Origin: Armatimonadota bacterium
GTDB lineage: Bacteria > Actinomycetota > Acidimicrobiia > Spongiisociales > UBA5794
Assembly (NCBI GenBank): GCA_008501565.1
Contig: QQUL01000147.1
Coordinates: forward strand, 1-10,947
Direction of reading: 5' to 3'
Length of the DNA stretch: 10,947 bases
The position numbers and the translations under genes were made by a program. Below are positions 6,500 to 10,947 of this stretch, in pieces. The notes beneath the pieces were generated by a model. It searched no databases. It was not told the origin of the DNA and saw nothing but the letters and a program-made list of their open reading frames with translations. The stretch's first letter is position 1; every line of letters starts with the position of its first letter.

Positions 6500-7801
6500 A
6501 TGGTGGACGATCCAACCAATCCTGACCCGTTCGCCGTGCTGGCGAAGGAAGACCCGTCCCAGCTTATCGAGTTTGTCGAGCAGCTCCAGAATGCTGTCGA
6601 TCTCTCGGCAGTCGATGCCGACAGGATGGCCCAACGGATCGACAAGCTGGAAGACGACCGTGAGCAGCTGCGCTCGCGCCTCGATCAGACAAGAGACCAG
6701 CTGGCAACGATCCGGTCCCACCCATTCGGTCGCCTGGCATCCAGGCTGACCCGTGCCGCACCTCGGCCAGATATCCACACCGCCGATCCGGATACCTCCG
6801 AACCGACTCAGGGAGAGGGCAAGCTGCGGGTCGCGAGCATTCTGGATGAGATCTCGGACGCTTGTTGGTCGCCCGAGTTCAACAACGTTCGCTTGGTCAG
6901 ACAATCGTGGCGCAAGCAGATCGAATCCTCACCGCCGGATCTCCTCTTCGTCGAGAGTGCCTTCAACGGCGTCGACGGCTCCTGGGGGCGGCGTGTCGCA
7001 CACTTTGGAGGTCCCCATACGGAACTCGTTGAACTGGTGGAACACTTCCAGAACCTTGGGATCCCAACCGTCTTCTGGAACAAGGAAGACCCTGTGAACT
7101 ACGCCTGGTTCATAGGTGCGGCATCGTTGTTCGACCATGTCTTCACCGTCGACTCACATCAGGTTCCACGATATCGGCAGCAGCTCGGCCATGAACGCGT
7201 CCACGTTCTTCCCTTTGCCGCTCAACCGACTCTGCACTTCCCTCCCCCATCCGGCGCACATCGAACCGGTTCGGTGGCATTCGCAGGTTCGTACTACGCC
7301 AGAAAGCACGCCGAAAGGCGAAAGCAGATGGACATGCTCCTGGTACCAGCGCTTGAGTTCGGTCTTGAGATCTATGACAGGATGGGCGACACCGAAGACC
7401 CACGCTTCGCTTGGCCGGAACGGTTCAGATCATGCATTGTGGGATCCGTCCCGTACGCGGAGATGGGCGATGTATACCGAAAGCACAAGCTGTTCCTCAA
7501 TGTCAATACTGTGACGAACTCACCATCGATGTGTGCAAGGAGGGTGTTCGAACTCGCCGCGACCGGAACGCCCATCGTCAGCGGTCCATCAAGAGCACTT
7601 GAGGCGATGATTCCTCCGGGAATCGTCGCCGTCGTGAACTCCTCCGAGGACGCATCCCAAGCAATCCGCCGCATTCTCGATGAGCCCAGCGGTCAATCCA
7701 CTCAAGCGGGACCTGAGTGGATCGCAGACGGACACACCTACGGTCACCGCCTTGCAACCATCACCGAGGTACTGGAGAGTTCGATAGCCCCTCCCGGTTG
7801 A
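6500..7801 (+). CDS. CgeB/DUF3880-type glycosyltransferase with N-terminal coiled coil
   Basis: 433 residues, cytoplasmic. Residues about 24-72 form a charged heptad-like coiled coil (LEDDREQLRSRLDQTRDQLA), followed by a linker. The GT-B-like body starts near 108. DLLFVESAFNG (147-157), GIPTVFWNKEDPVNY (187-201), the VFTVD strand (214-218) and VHVLPFAAQP (234-243) match the DUF3880 part. VAFAGSYYARKHAERRKQM (259-277) and VFELAATGTPIVSGPSRALE (349-368) match the Glyco_trans_1_2 nucleotide-sugar half. Relatives transfer sugars onto spore-coat or envelope polymers; donor and acceptor cannot be read here. ATG 6500 was chosen from the leaderless-type promoter; GTG 6485 would add five residues. Divergent from the M23 gene with 67 bp between starts, and convergent with wecB, 69 bp apart. 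Confidence 0.87.
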   Translation: MVDDPTNPDPFAVLAKEDPSQLIEFVEQLQNAVDLSAVDADRMAQRIDKLEDDREQLRSRLDQTRDQLATIRSHPFGRLASRLTRAAPRPDIHTADPDTSEPTQGEGKLRVASILDEISDACWSPEFNNVRLVRQSWRKQIESSPPDLLFVESAFNGVDGSWGRRVAHFGGPHTELVELVEHFQNLGIPTVFWNKEDPVNYAWFIGAASLFDHVFTVDSHQVPRYRQQLGHERVHVLPFAAQPTLHFPPPSGAHRTGSVAFAGSYYARKHAERRKQMDMLLVPALEFGLEIYDRMGDTEDPRFAWPERFRSCIVGSVPYAEMGDVYRKHKLFLNVNTVTNSPSMCARRVFELAATGTPIVSGPSRALEAMIPPGIVAVVNSSEDASQAIRRILDEPSGQSTQAGPEWIADGHTYGHRLATITEVLESSIAPPG

Positions 7802-7835
7802 CAGCCGCTGGATACCTGTGATCGAGGGTGTTACC

Positions 7836-7850
7836 CGATGGTCGACATCG
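7836..7850. terminator. Possible hairpin in the convergent gap between the glycosyltransferase gene and wecB
   Basis: CGATG-gtcga-CATCG forms a 5-bp stem with a 5-nt loop. Just before it, ATC-ga-GGGT-gtt-ACCC-GAT (7821-7839) forms an overlapping bulged alternative. Neither has a T-tract, so a bidirectional terminator role is weakly supported and rests mainly on the position. Confidence 0.2.
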
Positions 7851-7870
7851 TCCTCGGGGTGGAGAACGCT

Positions 7871-8944
7871 TTAACTCCGTAACCCAGTCGTCGCCAGCAC
7901 ATCGGCAATCCGATCCCCGGCTCCTCCATCCCATAGAGGGGGGATCTGGCCGGACACGTCAGCCATCCCGAGTACGCCATTCTCGATCCGGGCAGGGTTG
8001 GTGCCGACCAGAGTATTGGTACCCATCGTCACGGTGATGGGTCGCTCCGTGTTTTCTCTGATCGTGAGGCAGGGAATCCCCAAGACCGTGGTTTCTTCCT
8101 GGATACCCCCCGAGTCAGTCAGAACGATTCCTGAACCCGATACGAGGGCCATGAACTCGAGATACCCCAGCGGGTCGATCACCTGTGCGCACTCTCCGAT
8201 TCCGGCCTCTATCAACCGTTCTCGACCCCGGGGGTGTAGTGGGGCGACCAGTTCGATGTGCTGGGCAGCGCGTCGTAAGCCCTCGACAATACGACTCGCC
8301 GTATCGGCATCGTCCACGTTCGAGGGTCGATGAAGAGTGACGACACCGTAGGAACCATCGAGACCCAGCCGAGTCCTGATCGATGCAACGTCGAGGACGT
8401 CGCGGAACTTGAGCAGGGTGTCGATCATGGGATTGCCGACGAAGTGCATTGAGGAAGCAGCGACACCCTCACGGGCCAGGTGCCCCATGGCCTCTGCGCT
8501 GGTGACCAGATGCAAGTCCGACAGGGCGTCGGTGACCACTCGGTTGATCTCCTCTGGCATATCACGATCGAAACTGCGCAGACCAGCTTCGACGTGGGCT
8601 ACGGGAATACCGAGCTTCGTAGCGGCGACGGCGGCTGCCAACGTCGAATTGATGTCGCCGTACACCACTACTCGGGTCGGGCGTACCTCCAAGAACAGAT
8701 CTTCCAAGGAAACCAGGAGCGCCGCAGTCTGCTTCGCGTGGCTCCCGGAACCCACCCCCAGATTGCGGTCGGGCTCGGGCAGGCCCAGCTGATCGAAAAA
8801 CACATCGGACATCTCGCGGTCGTAGTGCTGACCGGTATGCACAAGCATGGGACGCACTCCCCTCTTGCCCAGTGCATCGACGACCGGGGCCGCCTTCATG
8901 AAGTTGGGGCGAGCGCCGACTATGTGAATTGCAGGAGAAGACAC
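7871..8944 (-). CDS. wecB: UDP-N-acetylglucosamine 2-epimerase (non-hydrolysing)
   Basis: 357 residues, full length for the family. It interconverts UDP-GlcNAc and UDP-ManNAc in the cytoplasm, supplying ManNAc or ManNAcA for surface polysaccharides or wall polymers. Family motifs appear in order: GARPNFMKAAPV (10-21), HTGQHYDREMSD (36-47), VVYGDINSTLAA with Asp97, HVEAGLRSFDRDMPEEINR with Glu119 and Glu131, VGNPMIDTLL (169-178), VVTLHRPSNV with His205, PLHPRGR (235-241) and DSGGIQEETTVLGIPCLTIR (277-296). These match the residues implicated in catalysis in E. coli WecB (D95, E117, E131, H213). The start is GTG 8944, with TACCCT 6 nt upstream and no Shine-Dalgarno. It diverges from the sulfotransferase gene, so both may serve the same glycan pathway. 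Confidence 0.96.
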   Translation of the reverse strand: MSSPAIHIVGARPNFMKAAPVVDALGKRGVRPMLVHTGQHYDREMSDVFFDQLGLPEPDRNLGVGSGSHAKQTAALLVSLEDLFLEVRPTRVVVYGDINSTLAAAVAATKLGIPVAHVEAGLRSFDRDMPEEINRVVTDALSDLHLVTSAEAMGHLAREGVAASSMHFVGNPMIDTLLKFRDVLDVASIRTRLGLDGSYGVVTLHRPSNVDDADTASRIVEGLRRAAQHIELVAPLHPRGRERLIEAGIGECAQVIDPLGYLEFMALVSGSGIVLTDSGGIQEETTVLGIPCLTIRENTERPITVTMGTNTLVGTNPARIENGVLGMADVSGQIPPLWDGGAGDRIADVLATTGLRS

Positions 8945-8950
8945 GCGTTC

Positions 8951-8956
8951 AGGGTA
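8951..8956 (-). promoter_or_regulatory. -10-like element of a probable leaderless promoter (wecB)
   Basis: On the minus strand TACCCT fits TANNNT, followed by gaacgc and then GTG 8944. The 6-nt spacing equals that at 2081 and 6500. No Shine-Dalgarno sequence or clear -35 is visible. Confidence 0.5.
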
Positions 8957-8994
8957 GCTAGATATAGAACCGACAGAGGTTGCTTACAGCGGGG

Positions 8995-9004
8995 CTCCTA
9001 GGAG
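8995..9004. repeat. 10-bp perfect palindrome in the wecB/sulfotransferase divergent region
   Basis: CTCCTAGGAG is self-complementary and lies between the two divergent promoters, 51 bp upstream of the wecB start. It could be an operator half-way between the genes, or chance. Confidence 0.3.
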
Positions 9005-9041
9005 AGGAAACTCGGATGAGTACGGTCGGCACAACTGGCAC

Positions 9042-9047
9042 TAGCAT
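9042..9047 (+). promoter_or_regulatory. Possible -10 element of the sulfotransferase gene
   Basis: TAGCAT fits TANNNT. Transcription about 7 nt downstream would give a 5' leader of roughly 24 nt before ATG 9078, enough to hold the GAGAGGAG sequence just before the start. No -35 was found. Confidence 0.3.
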
Positions 9048-9077
9048 GGCAGAGGCCCGGTGCACCCGAGAGGAGCA

Positions 9078-10823
9078 ATGGACGTCTCCCCTAGGCAGCC
9101 AAAACGAGTTCGATTCCTCATCGCTGGTATGGCGCGTTCGGGAACCACCCTCATCCAACGATTAGTGTCCGAATTCGAGTCGGTGTGGGTGCCCCCTGAA
9201 ACTCATTTCTGGCGTCACGCCAACGCTCTCTCCCGTCGGTTTCCTCCCCCACTCGACACCAGCACTGCCCGTGCCGCCCTCGGATGGTTCTTGAGCTTGC
9301 CCTCTTCGGATGGCATCGATGTCGGTATCGACGACGTATGCGCCGGGTTGCAGGAGCCGATCTATCTGTGGGATTTGTTCGAATCTGTCGTAGGTGCCAT
9401 CGCCCGCGCGGACGTCGAATGCTTGGGGGAAAAAACGCCGGATCATCTTCTTTGGGCCAATCAGCTTCTCGAAGCGATTCCGGATCTGAAGGTGATCGGC
9501 GTTGTCCGCGATCCACGCGAGCTCTTGCGCTCACATCGGGATGTACCGTGGGGCATCACCGAGGCTTCAGCCCTCGCCGAGAAATGGGTTCATCTCGCCC
9601 GAGCCCTCGGAGACTGCCAACGCCGGTTCCCAGATCGTGTTCTCGCCCTTCGGTACGAAACGGTCCGAGCGAATCCTGATGAAGCCCGAGAGTCGATCGG
9701 GCACTGCCTGGGTGTTGACAACCACCGAACCGAGATTCCGAGGAGCTCCGATGGTCTGTTCATGGCACACGAGTGGTGGAAAGAGAAGTCCCTTGCCACC
9801 GTCGAAAATGTGCCGGACACGTGGTCTCAGGAGCTCTCTGACTCCGACGTGGCCACCATTCAGCATCGGGCTGAGCCCGAAATGCACTTCTGGGGATACG
9901 AAACACAGGAGCTTTCTGAGCCGCCCAAGCTCACCAGCTCTTTGCGTGCAGATGCCGTGCGCGGACACATCGCAACGATCGCCCATGCCCGGCTCCCCAT
10001 CACGGCCGCACAGTTGGGGGACTGGGAAGCCAGTGAACAGCGCTCGAGCCAGCGGTGGGAGGAACGTGCTCGCCAGCATTTGTCTGACAAGCGGAGTCTT
10101 GAGAGCGACCTCCGCTCCGAACGGGCCTCCCGTAAGGCGCTCGAAGGCTGGAAGACCCAGGCCAAAAAGAACCAGGCGGTCGCGGACCAACTACAAGAAC
10201 TCAACGCCGAGACTCTCGAACGAATCCGATCCCTTGAGGCGGCCCGCGATCAGCAGAATCTGAGGATCAAGGACATCCAACGGAACGCGGAATCCCATCG
10301 GACGGCCGTTCTGCGAGAGCGCCTGCTCCGTCTGAAGGCTCAGCGGGAGCGACGGGTCGCCATCGGAAAACTCAGTCGGCTCCGGGCTCGGCGATGGTGG
10401 AAACTGGCAGGGATACTCTCGGAATTTCGGAAGCATCCGTGGCGAGTAGACCGGCTGGTCGCCGCTGTTTTCAGACTCGTCACAGGCTCGCATACCCTCC
10501 CGCCGGAACCGGATCTATCGTCCTACGATCGCAAGCGAGACGAGATCCAAGCCCAGATCTCAGCAACGACGGTAGGGCAGGAGGCTCTCGCTTCGGCCCA
10601 GGCTCTCTATCGAGCGGGAGACCTGGAAGCCACCCTTGAACTGCTGGCCGCCGATGATCGCACTTCTGCCTTGTCGTCGGAAGCTTTGGACCTGGCGCGC
10701 GACTGCTATATCAAGATGGGAGAGCTCACCAAGGCGCTCGCATGTGTTCGGCGCCTCCTTCGCATCCGGGCGAACTCTTCGCTTTCGTCGCAGGCTCGAG
10801 TACTCGAAGGCAGGCTGCGATAG
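9078..10823 (+). CDS. PAPS-dependent sulfotransferase fused to coiled coil and TPR-like tail
   Basis: 581 residues. The N-terminal third is a sulfotransferase of the Sulfotransfer_3 type. FLIAGMARSGTTLIQRL (13-29) is the 5'-phosphosulfate loop, ECLGEKTPDHL (114-124) follows, and VIGVVRDPRELLRSHRD (139-155) is the 3'-phosphate site. ALRYETV (190-196) is the usual strand after it. It would move sulfate from PAPS to a glycan or lipid hydroxyl. Residues about 320-435 are a long charged coiled coil, ending in a basic, Trp-rich stretch (LRARRWWKLAGILSEF, 435-450) that might touch a membrane. Residues about 500-580 look like a TPR pair (AQALYRAGDLEATLELLA; CYIKMGELTKALACVRRLL). ATG 9078 is preceded closely by AGAGGAG; GTG 9060 in frame would add six residues. 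The frame stays open beyond the terminal TAG with protein-like sequence, so this may be the front of a longer fusion. Confidence 0.87.
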   Translation: MDVSPRQPKRVRFLIAGMARSGTTLIQRLVSEFESVWVPPETHFWRHANALSRRFPPPLDTSTARAALGWFLSLPSSDGIDVGIDDVCAGLQEPIYLWDLFESVVGAIARADVECLGEKTPDHLLWANQLLEAIPDLKVIGVVRDPRELLRSHRDVPWGITEASALAEKWVHLARALGDCQRRFPDRVLALRYETVRANPDEARESIGHCLGVDNHRTEIPRSSDGLFMAHEWWKEKSLATVENVPDTWSQELSDSDVATIQHRAEPEMHFWGYETQELSEPPKLTSSLRADAVRGHIATIAHARLPITAAQLGDWEASEQRSSQRWEERARQHLSDKRSLESDLRSERASRKALEGWKTQAKKNQAVADQLQELNAETLERIRSLEAARDQQNLRIKDIQRNAESHRTAVLRERLLRLKAQRERRVAIGKLSRLRARRWWKLAGILSEFRKHPWRVDRLVAAVFRLVTGSHTLPPEPDLSSYDRKRDEIQAQISATTVGQEALASAQALYRAGDLEATLELLAADDRTSALSSEALDLARDCYIKMGELTKALACVRRLLRIRANSSLSSQARVLEGRLR

Positions 10824-10947
10824 ACCGACCCCACGTGGCTGCCAGTCGTCAGCAGTCCGGCATCGGAAGCGCACCCTCACAACGACAGGGCGGTTCTCCA
10901 CATCCTCAAGGAGTCCCTTCCCTTTTTCGAGCGCGGCTATACGATAC
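10824..10947 (+). CDS. Partial: N-terminus of a probable glycosyltransferase, in frame with the sulfotransferase after a TAG
   Basis: Directly after TAG 10821-10823 the same frame stays open to the window edge (41 codons) and reads TDPTWLPVV, then RAVLHILKESLPFFERGYTI at the end. The last part resembles the first beta-strand and glycine loop of actinobacterial GT-B glycosyltransferases (VLxxLKxSLPxxxxGYxxR). There is no ATG, GTG or TTG in frame between the TAG and this motif; the only weak option is CTG at 10839. Either the sulfotransferase frame was interrupted by a nonsense change (GAG to TAG would restore RLRETDPTWLP), or a rare start or a sequence error is involved. The C-terminal bulk lies outside the window. 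Confidence 0.6.

Noticed and set aside
6433..6645. 71-residue N-terminal extension of the M23 protein
   Set aside because: It would bury the signal peptide inside the protein, is antisense to the glycosyltransferase gene, and has no homolog-like features. ATG 6432 with its SD-like sequence is a better start.
7821..7839. Bulged hairpin ATC-ga-GGGT-gtt-ACCC-GAT as an intrinsic terminator
   Set aside because: The stem is interrupted by a 2-nt bulge and no T-run follows on either strand.
9016..9165. 49-codon frame from ATG 9016, preceded by GGAGAGGA
   Set aside because: The SD-like sequence is good, but the peptide is low in information (MSTVGTTGTSMAEARC...) and runs 88 nt into the sulfotransferase gene in another frame. 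A leader peptide cannot be excluded, but nothing supports it.

Overview
The window reads as chromosome of a moderately GC-rich actinobacterium. The best guess is class Acidimicrobiia or a close relative. This rests on cysteine-bearing S-layer-homology-like repeats (GITKGCNPPDN...FCP...TRxxMAAFLxRAL) ending several secreted enzymes, on GTG starts, and on several genes that appear to be transcribed leaderless. The placement is inferred from protein style; no rRNA or other marker gene is present.

Layout, left to right. (1) 13-1935, minus: a secreted SpoIID/LytB-type glycan-cleaving protein with three C-terminal SLH-like repeats. (2) 2081-2821, plus: a small class I SAM-dependent methyltransferase, divergent from (1). 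(3) 2840-5182, minus: a 780-residue secreted protein with a PL14-like lectin/lyase domain, one SLH-like repeat, a Pro-rich hinge, a GH26-like barrel apparently without catalytic glutamates, and two more SLH-like repeats. (4) 5230-6432, minus: a secreted M23 (LytM) zinc endopeptidase with three SLH-like repeats, 47 bp upstream of (3) on the same strand. (5) 6500-7801, plus: a CgeB/DUF3880-type glycosyltransferase with an N-terminal coiled coil. (6) 7871-8944, minus: WecB, the non-hydrolysing UDP-GlcNAc 2-epimerase. (7) 9078-10823, plus: a PAPS-type sulfotransferase fused to a long coiled coil and a TPR-like tail. (8) 10824 to the window end: an open frame continuous with (7) across a single TAG, without a usual start codon, which looks like the N-terminus of a glycosyltransferase.

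Together this is a cell-envelope locus. The left half encodes secreted enzymes sharing one repeat module (nine copies in three proteins). They probably sit at the cell surface and act on peptidoglycan glycan strands (SpoIID), peptide cross-links (M23) and an acidic or mannan-like polysaccharide (PL14/GH26-like protein). The right half encodes cytoplasmic steps of surface glycan synthesis: UDP-ManNAc supply, glycosyl transfer and sulfation. No RNA genes, CRISPR arrays or insertion sequences were seen. No gap between genes exceeds about 150 bp.

The points most worth a second look are the in-frame TAG after the sulfotransferase, the split SLH triplet with an apparently inactive GH26-like barrel, and a recurrent TANNNT-6 nt-(A/G)TG start arrangement pointing to leaderless mRNAs.
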